Shown here one piece after another: positions 1-10,670 of a stretch of DNA of 64,000 nt (position 1 is its first letter; every line of letters starts with the position of its first letter). The notes under the pieces are model-generated. The model did no database searches, was not told the DNA's origin, and was given only the letters and a program-made list of their open reading frames with translations. The position numbers and the translations under genes are program-made. The DNA lies in contig JACCGJ010001907.1 of NCBI GenBank assembly GCA_013407085.1, positions 1 through 64,000 of the forward strand. The letters run 5' to 3'. This DNA comes from Atriophallophorus winterbourni (lineage: Eukaryota; Platyhelminthes; Trematoda; Plagiorchiida; Microphallidae).

Positions 1-189
1 TTTCTTCCGGTGGTATGCCAAAAAGAGCGCCCACCACTTCAAACAAAAATAGGTTCACAGATTTCTTCTGGTAGGATGGTACCTGGAATGTAGAGCAAAA
101 ACTCCCCTCACCAAAGGTGAGGAGACATTAATGCATTTCAAAGACCAGGTAAATACAATATCAATACTCAATTAGGGGCAAAATGCAGG
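1..189 (-). repeat. Inverted 3'-end fragment of a CR1-type LINE
   Basis: Read on the minus strand this matches the end of the coding part plus the 3' UTR of the LINE copy at 1208-1383, including the final gaagaaa next to the window edge. It is therefore a severely 5'-truncated copy facing the opposite way. It keeps a perfect hairpin (CTCACC at 107-112, loop AAA, GGTGAG at 116-121) of which the 1208-1383 copy has lost one arm. No coding capacity remains beyond the last few codons. Confidence 0.85.
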
Positions 190-540
190 CAATAATGAGC
201 TCCAGTAAGACAGTGCAAGTCAAAACTATGACCCAGATGGTTAGCATTTTGTGTTTTCACTTGCGAAATTCAAATTTTTTATAAAAAATTTTCTAAAAGT
301 TTAAAATGTGCCCATGTATTTGAGAGGTTATTCCATCATTATGTAATGTGTCGTTTCGTTTACCACCATAAATTCACATCCCCGTGAACTTCGTAAATAC
401 GTCTAACGAAGTTTGCAGCATATGTGACAATGTTCTGAATTACCGGTATCAATTTTCTCGTCTTCTCTGGTAGACAGTAGTTTTGTTTCCACGCTGCTAA
501 ATTTTTCGAAATTCCAGTTAACTTCTCCAAAAGCTATCTC

Positions 541-1224
541 ATGTCGAAAGTTGGCAAGAAGCTGGCGGTAGCTGGCCCAGATGGTACACTTGTGATAACT
601 GGGGTGCCGAGAGTACGCGACTTAGGTATAGAGATTTCTGCGGACTTCAAATGGGCTGATCAATGTGCAGCTGCTGCACATCGTGCTAGGAGCGCGCTGT
701 TTCGCCTTTGATCAGTTTTATCCTGCAGGTCCCCGGAGGTTTTCATACCGATATACAAGGCTGCCGTTAGACCTCATCTCGGGTACTGCATTCAAGCTTG
801 GTCACCTTATCTTGGAAAGGATATTGCAAGGCTTGAGAGTGTTCAGCGCCTTGGTACTCGTATGATCGAAGGGCAATCAGGTAGATCTTATGAGCAAAGA
901 CTATTAAGTCTAGGGCTCTTTTCACTGAAAAGAAGGCGGCTGCGTGGGGACCTGATAGAAACCTTCAAGATCATGGGCGGTTTTAGTAATGTTCACCCAG
1001 GTGAAATGTATGTTCTCGCACCCAATGTGGGTACTCGAGGACACCCTTTGAAACTGGCCAAACAACATGTCAGGTCTAATGCTCGTAAGCACTTCTTCAG
1101 TGAAAGAGTAGTAAGCTACTGGAACTGCCTACCTGAAGATGTCGTGAACTCTAACTCTGTAATGTGTTTCAAGAATAGACTTGATGCCGTATGGAGCTCA
1201 CTATTTCCTGCATTTTGCCCCTAA
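541..1224 (+). pseudogene. LINE A: reverse transcriptase C-terminal remnant (copy 1)
   Basis: About 228 codons of the thumb and C-terminal region of a CR1/Jockey-type ORF2. Visible landmarks are DLGIEISADFKW, RPHLEYCIQAW, an RRRLRGDLIETFKI block and the terminal NCLPEDVV...FKNRLDAVW segment. Codon 57 is TGA (709-711), where the second copy at 16736 has CGA. All catalytic RT motifs lie upstream and are absent, as expected of a 5'-truncated insertion. The frame then runs to its own terminator at 1222-1224, followed by a 3' UTR to about 1383. Confidence 0.85.
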
Positions 1225-1383
1225 TTGAATAATAATATTGTATTTACCTGGTATTTGAAATGCACTAATGTCTCCTCACCTTTTTGCTCTACATTCCAGG
1301 TAACCATCCTACCAGAAGAAATCTGTGGAATATTTTGTTTGAAGTGGTGGGCGCTCTGTTTTGGCATACCACCGGAAGAAATC
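1225..1383 (+). repeat. LINE A 3' UTR
   Basis: Non-coding tail of LINE A, matched in inverse orientation by 1-189. It ends in two similar motifs (accagaagaaatct, accggaagaaatct). One arm of the hairpin seen in the inverted copy is deleted here, near 1280. LINE B starts immediately after it. Confidence 0.8.
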
Positions 1384-1458
1384 TAGACGCTCGATTGGCG
1401 ACCTAGCCACTTATCGTCCTGTGCAACCTGAACCTGATTCATCGATTACATTAGCAGA

Positions 1459-1852
1459 ATGATTCGAAATTCTTGTCTTTGCCTTTACTCTTGCTGCAAC
1501 AAGAAGGTTTCCAAAGGTATAGAGTGCGACGTGTGTCTGCGTTGGGCTCATCCCAAATGCTGTGGACTGTCGTCAGCACAATACAAGGTTTATGCGGCCC
1601 ATCGATGGCTTACATGGCTATGCGCTGACTGCATGAAATCAGTAGAAAATTTTGGTTGAGGAGCGTAAGCGTCTTGAGGAACGTAAGCGTTCTCCACGTC
1701 TATCTCCGAAACCCAAAACTTTTGCCGAAGTAGCTAGGTCAGTGGTCCCGTCTACCTCCAGCCAGCATACCACTCCTTTGAGATCACAGAAGGCGAAATC
1801 ATCGCCATCCTCCTGTCCTCCAAAGGCTCCATGGAAGAAGGTTAAAGAATAA
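1459..1852 (+). pseudogene. LINE B: PHD-like zinc finger and charged linker (copy 1)
   Basis: A 66-codon frame (1459-1659) has cysteines and a histidine spaced as in a PHD finger: CNKKV...CDVCLRWAHPKCC...WLCADC. PHD-like fingers are known at the N-terminus of CR1-clade proteins. A second frame overlapping by a few bases (1652-1852) is rich in Lys, Arg, Ser and Pro and looks like the following linker, so a frameshift near 1655 probably separates two parts of one protein. In the second copy of the unit this stretch is identical, as far as can be read. A zinc-finger role in nucleic-acid binding is inferred from the family. Confidence 0.7.
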
Positions 1853-2024
1853 ACGCGAAGCAGCCTCGGGCATTACGCCCGAGGACAAAGAGCTCTGAGG
1901 AAGCCATAACACTGGGAGTCCGGCTCCACATGATAGTGCTCTTCTGTTCTATACAAACGCTTGTAGCATTATAAATAAATGAGCTGAACTCCTCTGTAGA
2001 GTTGACGACACCCACTACAAAATT

Positions 2025-3197
2025 GTGGGTTTCACGGAATCATGGTTGTCTCATGATGACCACCTACCAGCTTTAATCGCGGATAAGTTTAGCGCCGTAA
2101 GAAGCGATCGACCTCTGGGTAAGCTAGCAGGAGGGGCGTTGCTTCTTATTGATAACGTTATTCCCTTCGAGAAAATTATTTCTTTTTCTACAACGAATGT
2201 GCAGGTAATACCTGCCTTGCTCATGTATTGATGCACGCCTATAGTTTTAAGCTGAGTCTACCGTAGTCCGAGAACTAGTTTGGAAGAAGATGCTCTTTTG
2301 CGAATTGAGCTTCCGTCTCTTTTAGCCGTAGCACCACGTGTTGTAATCTTCGGCGATTTTAATCTACCCGAAATAAACTGGGAGTACCAAACCTCACATG
2401 CCCCAGGAGTCGCGAACGATTTTCTGGACTGGTTACACTCCCATGCACTTTACCAACACGTAAACGAACCAACTAGATTCCGCGAGGGTCAGTCTCCGTC
2501 TATTCTTGACCTAGTTATTTCAACTTCTGAAAGCGGTATACAAAATTTGGTCTTACTGCCACCACTAGGAAAGAGCGACCACGTAGTGTTAGCCTGCGAG
2601 TTACTTCTGTCATTTGGCAAACCCCCACTTAAGATGTCTCGAAGCTTCCATAGGATCGACCCTGCTTCCCTATTACAGGCAGCAGCGCTACTCCCATGGC
2701 AAAACATTGACCATGTGGATGGGATGTGGGGGCAGATCAAGAATAACATCCTTCAACTTCAGGATCGATTCGCTCCTCTCTTACCCGTTCGCAAAAAAGG
2801 TAAACCTCAATGGTGGTCAGCCTCAGTTTCCCGTAGCGTACGTCACCGCGACGCAAAATGGAGGCGTTATAAGCTTACTCCCTCATGTGGGACTTGGGCC
2901 CGTTACAAAGAAGCGCGAAACATAGCTGTTTCCAAGATACGTGGAGCAAAGATTTCTTTCGAAATGAGACTCGCTCAAGAGGCCCATACTCATCCGAAAC
3001 GTTACTACAGCTACGTTCAATCTAAAGGGTCAACACGAAAAGGTGTAGGTACCTTGAGAAGGGACGATGGCTCAGCCGTCATTGCAAGCACTGAAAAGGC
3101 TCAATTGTTTTCCTCGCATTTTCAAGGCGTACAACGCCGAGATTATAACTCGAACTCCTCTGCGCCATCACTTTTATGTGTACTCGCGGAAATCTAA
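2025..3197 (+). pseudogene. LINE B: AP-type endonuclease and linker, broken (copy 1)
   Basis: Two frames together give an apurinic-like endonuclease (EEP fold): GFTESWLSHDDH (2025-2231) carries the catalytic Glu region; the next frame (2280-3197) has VIFGDFNLPEINW (Asp and Asn), SILDLVIS and the terminal SDHVVLACE (Asp-His). A stop at 2229-2231 and a gap or shift up to 2280 split the domain. The linker continues to about 3150, then the frame ends at 3195. The normal junction to RT has been lost by a deletion that removes the RT finger region. Confidence 0.8.
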
Positions 3198-4402
3198 CCA
3201 AACTCTCTCTTTTGAATGGTGCACAACACGGCTTCCTAAAAGGTGGGTCATGTCCGACAAATTTGTTGAGCTTTCTAAACGAGGTTACTAAGAGGATGGA
3301 TGATGGTATAGCTGTAGAAGTCTTCTATCTCGACTTTAGTAAGGCTTTTGATTCAGTCAACCATAGGCTCTTGCTTCTCAAACTCCCAGCCATAGGAGTA
3401 TCAGGGAACCTTCTGAGCTGGATTCGAGCATTCCTTAGCGACCGTTCCTTTACTGTTAGGGTAGATGATACTTACTCCGCAAGTGCGCATGTAACGAGTG
3501 GGGTTCCCCAAGGCTCAGTCTTGGGGCCATTGCTGTTCCTCATCTTCATTGATGATCTAGCCAACCAACTGCGCTCACCCTGTTATATGTTTGCTGACGA
3601 CGTTAAAACTGTCTTTAGGTCGGATAACTCCGATCTGATAAGTGACGTGGAAGCTGTAACAGCATGGGCGGGTAAGTTGGACCTTCCCCTTGACCTAGAT
3701 AAGAGTCACTTGCTCTCTACACTGGCAGGCAACATGATTGTGTCTACGCCCTCAGCTCACACGGAGTTCCGTAGGGTAAGGTCTACTAAGGACCTAGGAA
3801 TCGTAGTCTCCGCAAACTTTAAGTGGGGTGATCAATGTGCTGCTGCAGCTCAAAGAGCCAGAATGGAACTCTTTCGACTACGTTTAGCCCTCACTTGCAG
3901 AAAATCTGAGGTGCTATTGCCCCTCTACAAGGCAATAGTAAGGCCACATTTAGAATACTGTATTCAGGCTTGGAAGCCGTATTACCAGAAGGATATCGTG
4001 CAGCTACAAAAGATACAGAAGATGGCCACTCGCATGATCGAGGGGTTAGCATACACCAATTATGAAAATCGTCTATTAACACTGGGACTTTTCTCACTTA
4101 GGAGGAGGCAACTTAGGGGGGATCTCATAGAGACCTTCAAGGTTGTCAAAGAATTAAGTTGTTTCGAATTCGATGACTTCTTTCGGTTCTCTCCTTTGGT
4201 TGGTACACGAGGGCACAGTTTTAAGATAAGTAAACAGCACACCAGGCTCGAATCCAGAACGCACTTCTTTAGCATCCGTATAGTGAACGCGTGGAACTCA
4301 CTTCACGCGGAACTAATAATGGCAACTTCATGAATTGCGTTCAAACATGGGCTGGACGAACGGTGGCAGGTGTTCTTCCCGGAGCATTACCCTTAAGACT
4401 GA
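3176..4402 (+). pseudogene. LINE B: reverse transcriptase lacking its fingers (copy 1)
   Basis: A 385-codon frame covers RT palm and thumb: YLDFSKAFDSVNH (palm motif with catalytic Asp), SGVPQGSVLGPLLFLIF, MFADDVKT (the F/YADD box), then RPHLEYCIQAW and RRRQLRGDLIETFK as in LINE A. The upstream finger motifs (the K-PGPDG and NYRPVSL type) are missing. TGA at 4331-4333 cuts the frame, but the same frame continues in register to TAA at 4400-4402 with the usual FK..LD...F ending. It is the same clade as LINE A but a different family. Confidence 0.85.
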
Positions 4403-4539
4403 ATCGCTCCATATTTATGATTAAAAAAACAAAAATATTCGAAGAAAATTTTGAAACACAAAAAGAGTTTTTTTCATTTGTGGAAATAAACTGCTGTCCA
4501 TCGTCTTTTCATTCGATTGGACATGCAACATGCATAACC

Positions 4540-4562
4540 CTCTCACCTTTCGGTGATGAGAC
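4540..4562 (+). other. 3' UTR hairpin of LINE B
   Basis: CTCACC-TTTC-GGTGATGAG forms a short stem-loop followed by ACATCTCC. The same layout (stem CTCACC/GGTGAG, then gaGACATt) occurs in the LINE A family at 107-128 of the inverted copy, although the rest of the two 3' UTRs differs. It may be the RT recognition structure; this is inference. Confidence 0.5.
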
Positions 4563-4686
4563 ATCTCCCATCTTCCATTCACAGTTACACACGCCTGCGC
4601 TACTTTCGAATCAATCCTGGTAGTGGTAGGTGTTTTCAAGCACACCTCCGAAAGAATCTGGTCACTCGTTTCGACTTGATCGACTG

Positions 4687-4716
4687 TAGCCCTGTGATAC
4701 TGATACTGACACTGCA
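4687..4716 (+). repeat. LINE B 3'-terminal short tandem repeat
   Basis: Two full copies of a tgatac/ctgata hexamer plus one variant (ctgaca) close LINE B. The second unit copy (20898-20926) has four clean repeats. Short 3' tandem tails instead of poly(A) are typical of CR1-clade elements. Confidence 0.6.
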
Positions 4717-4739
4717 ATATATGTCGAACTATCAATAAA

Positions 4740-5180
4740 ATTTAGTAAAATATACAGCATAATAATTTGTACAGTGTTATGTTTTCGAGTTCAAGTTCGA
4801 GTTCAAGTTATACAAGGTTGAAGGTGGCTAAAAGCAAATCACACACCTAGATTTCCTTCGACGGTATGCAGTTGAGCACCCGGCACTTCGATACAGTTAG
4901 TATACATTTAGTACGTTTCACATGTTCTTGTTTCTTGATATCTGGAAATTAAGATAAGGGTTCTCTTCACGAGCACTGTAAGAGGTCATCTATTCAGGAA
5001 ACAATGCAATAATTTGCGTGAACAGTCTAAGATTTATGAAATCACTAGCCTAGTCGAGGCAGAGTGAAGCACAGTCATAAACTGCATGTGGGCTTAGTTG
5101 ATGTCTGTTTGCCCAGGCCTATATAGATATTAGATAAAACATGTAACAATACGTTATTTGTTGTTTTTAAGTTTTTTTAT
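4740..5180 (+). other. Tail of the composite unit with SINE-like scrap
   Basis: AT-rich sequence with a short imperfect repeat (gttcaagttcgagttcaag, 4789-4808). At 5053-5131 a diverged minus-strand SINE piece can be seen (cacagtcataaactgcatgtgggc, then gcccaggcctatatagatat). No coding potential seen. Confidence 0.5.
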
Positions 5181-5444
5181 TAGACAATGTGCTGAAATAT
5201 TGTAGACAATTTAGCGTCTCTTTTGAAGCTCAACAAATTTGGGAGGTTTACTATACAATCTGGGAGCTTGTTCTAGAAATTGACCACATGGTTACTAAAA
5301 AAGTGCTCACGTGCCAGCAACCTGGGCCTACTCTTGAGAAGTTTCATAGAATTACCCCTTGTGGCTGATTTCGGGGCTCAAGGATTCCAGTAATATTATC
5401 ACCCGTAAGACCCTTCAGAATCTTGAATACTTCGATTAGGTCGC

Positions 5445-6764
5445 CTCTCACCCGCCGTCTGTTTAATGAGAATGGATCGAGGTACTTGAGTCTTGCCTCC
5501 TTTCTGACCCTCAACAATCTTTTTTAAAGTACGGTGCCCAGGCTTGAACGCAGTATTCGAGGTGAGGCCGCCCGACTATTTTGTATAATGGAATTAAGAT
5601 TGAAGGTTTTCGGCATGACAACGCTGAGCGCAGTCTGAACTATTCTAAGGGGGCCTTGTTTGCAGCTACAGAATATTGAGTCGCCCCCTTGAAATCTCCT
5701 GTTATCGTAATACCCAGATCCTTCACTTTCTGAGCAGCAGCTATTTTGATATTTTCTTCGCAGACTTCTAGTTGGGTTTTTGTTAAATCAGTCGTCAGAA
5801 CACAGCTTTTTTCCAAGTTTAGTGGCAAGTCCCATGTTTTTTTCCACTCGATTACTTGTTCTAAATCAGAGATAAGCGCATCCCTACTGTCGGTTCCTAG
5901 GATGTCAATATTATCAGCAAACAGGGAGCAATGTGAACTCGAGCAGGCTGCCAGGTCGTTTACAAAAATAAGAAAGAGTAATGGACCAAGTACCGAGCCT
6001 TGAGGCACTCCACGTAGTATCAGTGATTCCTCCGAGCACACCCCTGCAATTCTAACATAGTTAGCGCGATTGGTTAAGAAACTGTCTAACCATCGATGTA
6101 GTTCACCTGTGACGCCTCACACCCTTAGTTTGTGCAGAAGGGACCTATGTTTCACTGAGTCGAAGGCATTCTGAAAATCAAGGTAGCATAATTCGACTAC
6201 TCTACCTTCATCAAGCCGTAATGTCACTTAGTCAAGAAAGCTCAGAAAATTGGTTAGTCAGGACCTTCCTTTCCAAAATCCGTGCTGGGCACCGAATAAT
6301 AAGGAATTGGCTGATAAATGTTTACATATCTGTTGCAGAATGATTTTTTCTAAGCACTTGCAAAGAATGCTAGTCAGGCTTACTGGTCTATAGTTGCGTA
6401 CATCCGAAATAGGCCTCTTTTTGAATATAGCTTTTACGGCCGCTCGTTTCCAATCATCCGGTAGTATACCCCGGAGTAAGGTAGCTGCAAAAAGATTGCT
6501 TATTGCAAGGTTAACTATATTCGCGAGCAGTTGAAGAATAGCCGGATGTATACCGTCGGGTCCAGCCGACTTAGTTTTGTCCAGCTGCGACAGAACTGTG
6601 GTGACCATTTCCTGATTAACCTCCATCGAGCTAAAGAGCGGTGCTCTGCACTCGTGAGTTTCTAATCGGTTACCTAAGTCACGCTGATGAACACTGCAGA
6701 AGAATGAATGCAACGCATCGGCTTTTTCCTGTGCAGTCAGAGCCGTGTTGCTATCATCCAGCAC
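5445..6764 (-). pseudogene. LINE D reverse transcriptase, antisense and frameshifted
   Basis: On the minus strand, 6764-6258 gives RT fingers and early palm: LDKTKSAGPDGIHPAILQ, DWKRAAVKAIFKK, NYRPVSLTSILCKCLEK and FGAQHGFWKGRS. After a frameshift, 6041-5640 gives GVPQGSVLGPLLFLIFVNDL and SLFADNIDIL, where the catalytic second Asp of F/YADD is Asn. A further shifted block at 5440-5495 reads FSLNRRRVRGDLIEVFKI, the CR1 C-terminal signature. The 3' end is near 5181, directly against the composite unit. Inactive. Confidence 0.85.
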
Positions 6765-6786
6765 TAACGTACCTATTTTTTTTCTC

Positions 6787-7206
6787 TCAAAGATCGTTTG
6801 GACTGAACATAGCCATAAAAAGCTTCCAAGGTAATTTTTGCTTTTTTAGTAAGTTTGTATTCGAATTCCCTTTTAGCTTTCCTTTGCAGCGCAAAATCTG
6901 AATTTCTGGTCTGTATCTACTGCAGTTTAAATTTGTGAGTTCCAGAGAATTTGTAAGCCCTCCAGCTAAGGTCACGTCATCTAATTGCCTTGCGAATAGA
7001 CGCGCTCTACCAGGGTGGGGTTTTCCTCGCGTTCTTATTTGTTGTAGATGAGCAAAACTTTCTTTTATGTGTAAAAGGTGTCCTCGTAAAATATTCCACC
7101 TGATTTCTACACTATGTTCTAACTCGTCTTGTTCCAAAATTAGATTTATTGCTTCAGTTTGTTGTTGTACGATGTCCATTGAACCAAAGTTGCGGTACAT
7201 CTTCAC
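6787..7206 (-). pseudogene. LINE D endonuclease-RT linker
   Basis: A 139-codon minus-strand frame directly upstream of the LINE D RT, rich in charged residues (IRWNILRGHLLHIKESF, RARLFARQLDDV). It has the position and character of the region joining endonuclease and RT in CR1-type ORF2. No catalytic motif is expected or seen. Confidence 0.5.
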
Positions 7207-7546
7207 TTAGTGACTGGGGTGTACTAAAGCTCGGTCAATTAGAATTACAGCGTGGCCGCTCTTGCCTAGTGGCTAAAGGTATTTCATCCCATGAATATCT
7301 TTTTCATTTGACGATAGAACTAAATCTTAAGTGAACGGATTGTGTCCTGACCTAAACCTTGTAGGTTCCCTGACATGCTGATAAAAGTCCCCGACATGAA
7401 ACCAGTCAAGATATTGCGAATCAGCTGACACTGGTGAAGAAATTTCGATACGCTTATCAATGCTCAGGAGATTGAGGTGTGCAACACTTTGTAAGCGTTG
7501 CATTGCCCTTTAGTACTTCCAATGCGTCTCTCAGTGATTAATCGTC

Positions 7547-7750
7547 TTATGTTGAAGCAGTCTGGCTTCTGTAAGCACATGCAAGTGCCAGTCTCCTTCT
7601 AGCGACAGTAAATAATACCGATGTTAGTTGCATTTTATTAGAAACAATCTTTATCGATGTCTCACTGTGGAGAAGGTTTTTATTTATCATAATTGCTACA
7701 CCCCCTCTCGTAGCGAAATCTTTAGGGGAAGATAACATACATTTTTTCAA
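7547..7750 (-). pseudogene. LINE D endonuclease fragment
   Basis: The minus-strand frame has ATRGGVAIMINKNLL and LACAYRSQTAS, matching the middle of an EEP endonuclease (the RGGGVAIYI and VYRPP motifs). The N-terminal catalytic part should lie above 7750, but there the sequence switches to an unrelated + strand RT fossil, so LINE D is 5'-truncated at about 7750. Confidence 0.6.
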
Positions 7751-7756
7751 GAATGA

Positions 7757-8130
7757 CCCAGAATATTGCTGATTCTTTCTTCATTTTATTCAATAACTCA
7801 TTTTCAGATGTCGTGGTCCCATCCGAATGGAAATACTGATGTGAAACCTTTACCTAAAGCTAGTAACCGTGAAATTCTTAAAACATTATGGAAACATATG
7901 CCTCACTCCTATCGTACCAAAGGTGCTGGAATCAATTTTTAAACAAGCTATGTTTCAAACTTTATATGCTAAACATTTACCAGTCAAAAAGCAGGGTTGC
8001 TTTTTCTAGCAAAATTCATGCGTTACCAAACTACTAACGACTGGGTGATGTTGTTGATGTACTTTTAGATTTCAGCAAAACTTTCCACAAGGCAGCCCAC
8101 ACTATATTGTTAGCAAAGTTTGTGTGATAT
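7757..8130 (+). pseudogene. Very decayed RT fragment
   Basis: With several shifts and stops, the + strand reads DVVVPSEWKY near 7815, a SLLSYQRCWNQFL-like stretch, and VVDVLLDFSKTFHKAAHTILLAKF near 8050-8120. The last matches the LDFSKAFDxVxHxxLLxKL palm motif of LINE RTs. The number of lesions suggests an old insertion. Confidence 0.5.
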
Positions 8131-8168
8131 AGCATAGTTGGAATGATTATTATGTGGAGCATGTTGGT

Positions 8169-9280
8169 TTAGGTTAAAAGCCTTTGTGGAGGGATTTGAA
8201 AATTTCTCATACTTGGATAAGGTAACATAGTAGAGTGAGTGTTAAATGAGTTAAAATATGGAAAATTGGTGTCGGGGGACCAGTTAATATTGTTAAAAAG
8301 TGCTGTGATGGGTTGTAATAATTCGAAAATGGGCTCGGCTATTGCGGACTTGGTCGATGGAATTGCCATGCCAAGTTCCAATCTAATGGATAAGGCATTA
8401 TACGACAATTAAAGTTCCGAGTATTTCTATTGTCAAAAGTTGAAGAATTCCTGAAAGGAGGTGGTGCAGGCAATAACGCACTAGTTTGTCGAAACGTCGG
8501 TAAGATGTTTCTTTTCCTCAAGTGAGGGGATTTAATAATTCAAGTTGGAATTTTAGGTGAAATAATAGGTTGTGTTAAATTATTCACAGAAGGAGCTGAA
8601 GTTGGAGGCGCATTCAACTCTTGTGGCACCTCATCCAATTCCATCGTTTCTTTTCCATTGTTGGAAGATTCGGTGGAATATGGAGTAGTAACGGTACGTT
8701 TATGGAACCTAGTTCTCCGTTGCATTGGCGTTAGATCAGGTTTAAAAAATACATTTTTAAATTTTGGAATCGATTTTAAAACATCCTTATTGGCTAAAAT
8801 GTGTGATGCTAGGCGTTTGTCGCTAAGTTCTAATAGGATTGGGCAAGACCTCGAAGGCTTAAATTTTCTCAAGCGTTTTAGCGAAGCGCAGTCAAATGGA
8901 AAGCCATAAGATGAGCAGATAGTAGTTTTTAAATCTTGTAAACGATATCTATCGTCTATATTAAACAGAATAACATTTTTAGATCTTAAGTCTTATTGAC
9001 AAATTTCAGTAACAATTGATTCAACGAACTTATTAGTTCGTTGAAGTATATCCTTGTCAATATTTGAATTATCATCCAAGAGGATAGTCAATGGTTGTAA
9101 TGTCTTGCAAACCTGTGTAACAAAAGAGTTGTTTTTTCGAATTTCATTCAATTCGGATTCTAACTTCCGTAATTTATTGAAAATAACGGAAGTGTTCTGA
9201 TCTAAGTATACGGAGCATTTGTTGGTCTTGGGAATTTTACGAAAATTAATTCGTTTCGAGATATGTGTTTTAGTATACAT
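8169..9280 (-). pseudogene. LINE ORF1-like protein, antisense, frameshifted
   Basis: Minus strand. 9280-8993 is a 95-codon Lys-rich, coiled-coil-like segment (FNKLRKLESELNEIRKNN). 8872-8540 carries ILLELSDKRLASHILANK and KNVFFKPDLTPMQRR, the RNA-binding ORF1 signature (F-x-PDLTxxxR) of CR1/Jockey-type LINEs. Downstream frames at 8521-8169 are Pro- and Asn-rich and probably its broken C-terminus. No ORF2 from the same insertion can be joined to it. Confidence 0.55.
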
Positions 9281-9445
9281 ATTTCAAATAGTATAAATAT
9301 AATAGTAATCAAAAGAGTGGGAGATATAAAATAAACGTTTTCGTAATTATGAAATATTTGGCAATCACGTACCGTTTTCAAACCAAGCGCGACCTTGATT
9401 CCATTACATAGTATTATTCGTCGTTAATCGGTCGCAGATGGCGCG

Positions 9446-9579
9446 ACAAGAGGAAACTGTCTTTGCCTGGTATTCTACCCCGAGTTGTATCTCACAAGGT
9501 AGTGTCCTGAGCCCGTCATTGCTTTATTTGTACATCAGCGATCTCCCAGGTGAGTTAATATCCTACCTGCTATACACTG
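9446..9579 (+). pseudogene. RT fragment cut by a SINE (left part)
   Basis: The + strand reads SQGSVLSPSLLYLYISDLPG, the (P)QGSVLGP palm motif of LINE RTs. It stops at the start of the SINE at 9580 and appears to resume at about 9855. Confidence 0.6.
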
Positions 9580-9830
9580 GCACGGATGTGTAATGGAACA
9601 GTACATGTGTGCTGTGCGGCTAACACCATGCTAAATGGATTGGCCACCAGTAGCAAGCTGCACGTTGAAACAAGCTGAAGTCTCATTACCATCTTCATTT
9701 ATATTTTCTTTCACATATCTGTCTAGGCCTGGGCAACCTGACAGTACGTCATCCCACGTGCAGTATTTGACTGTGCCACACTTTGCCTGGATCAGGTTTC
9801 TGCTTTCTTATATGCATACATATGCCCATA
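9580..9830 (+). mobile_element. SINE copy (inside an RT fossil)
   Basis: Almost full-length member of the ~230-260 bp family: head cacggatgtg, middle gtctaggcctgggcaacctg, then cccacgtgcagt, then the tail cctggatcagg...tgctttc and a (CATA)n-like end. It splits the RT fossil 9446-10630. The orientation is set by the variable short-repeat tail, taken as the 3' end. Confidence 0.8.
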
Positions 9831-9854
9831 GCTTGAAACTATGGACAGTTTAAC

Positions 9855-10630
9855 AATAATCAACGGATGTTACTAATTTTCTAAACGATCTTAACCGACT
9901 CATACACTGGTCAAAACTCTTGTTAAATTAATGCAAGAATGAATAAATTTGCATCACTAAACGCTTATCTGGACGTTCGTATCTCATATATGATAGGACG
10001 GTGGAGCCTATTCAATGTGTTGGAGATCTGGGGTTTTATTTGAGGCAAGGCCTGGAGACCAAATTGAACAAACACTGATTACCAGAACACCCTCCAAATG
10101 TTGTGGTCCCTGAAACGTAGCTTGCGTGTCTAGTCGGGAGACGTTATACACATATATGTATCTACCAACCATAGCCTTCTATTGAACAACGGATCTCCGG
10201 CATATTTTACACGAACAATAGGTGAACATTGTCTTCTCAAAAAATTTCAACGCTTGACCCTTGGATGTTAGGATCCTTGCGCCATCAAACATACTGTTAT
10301 ACATGTCCATCAATTGGATTTCTTACTCTGACATACTGCCTATGCGGATCGATCTAATTTGAGTGTTGTGTATAATTTTGCGTTAAGCATACGCACAATG
10401 CACGCTTCCTTTTAGAAATCAAACAACCGCATACCCGATGATATCCACATAAACTATTGCGTTCGATACTGGAGCATGTCTTCCACCTTTTTGAGACGCG
10501 CGTCATCAAACGGTGGAACTAACTTCCGGACACTGATTAGACAGTATTCGCTCGAATATTTTAAAACGAATTTGGACAACTACCTTGATAACCCGTTTTT
10601 TCGTAGAAACAAATCCGTGTAGGTTAAGTA
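9855..10630 (+). pseudogene. RT fragment cut by a SINE (right part)
   Basis: A decayed continuation of the LINE at 9446. Readable pieces are LNRLIHWSKLL, RSYLIYDRTVEPIQCVGDLG (equivalent of the DLGI block), and near 10480-10600 FHLFETRVIKRWN, LPD and ARIF plus NEFGQL, equivalent to the FFxxRVVxxWNxLPxxV...FKxxLD terminus. Stops and shifts throughout. A relative lies inverted at 11370-11790. Confidence 0.55.
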
Positions 10631-10670
10631 CATTGTCGTTGTATATTCACATGAAAATCAGATGAGGATT

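Larger units (their letters stand above)
202..5180 (+). repeat. Duplicated ~5 kb composite LINE unit, copy 1
   Basis: This block recurs nearly base for base at 16397-21390. Both copies begin at ccagtaagac and end at gtttttttat; flanking DNA differs on both sides. Contents in order: unassigned leader (202-540), truncated LINE A (541-1383), longer decayed LINE B (about 1385-4712), and a tail with a SINE-like scrap (5053-5131). The length difference of 15 bp is fully accounted for by a 10-bp insertion and one extra 6-bp tail repeat in copy 2 and one G missing from copy 2. Because stops and internal deletions inside LINE B are shared, the unit was copied after it had decayed. Confidence 0.9.

Noticed and set aside
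4550..4660. Possible hammerhead ribozyme (ggtgatgagac and later ccgaaag)
   Set aside because: Hammerheads are common in trematode SINEs, but the core needs CTGATGA; here it is GTGATGA, and stems around it do not close. The hairpin explains the sequence better.
7240..7290. A-box-like gcctagtggctaaagg
   Set aside because: No B box follows within tRNA distance, and the stretch lies between LINE D blocks.
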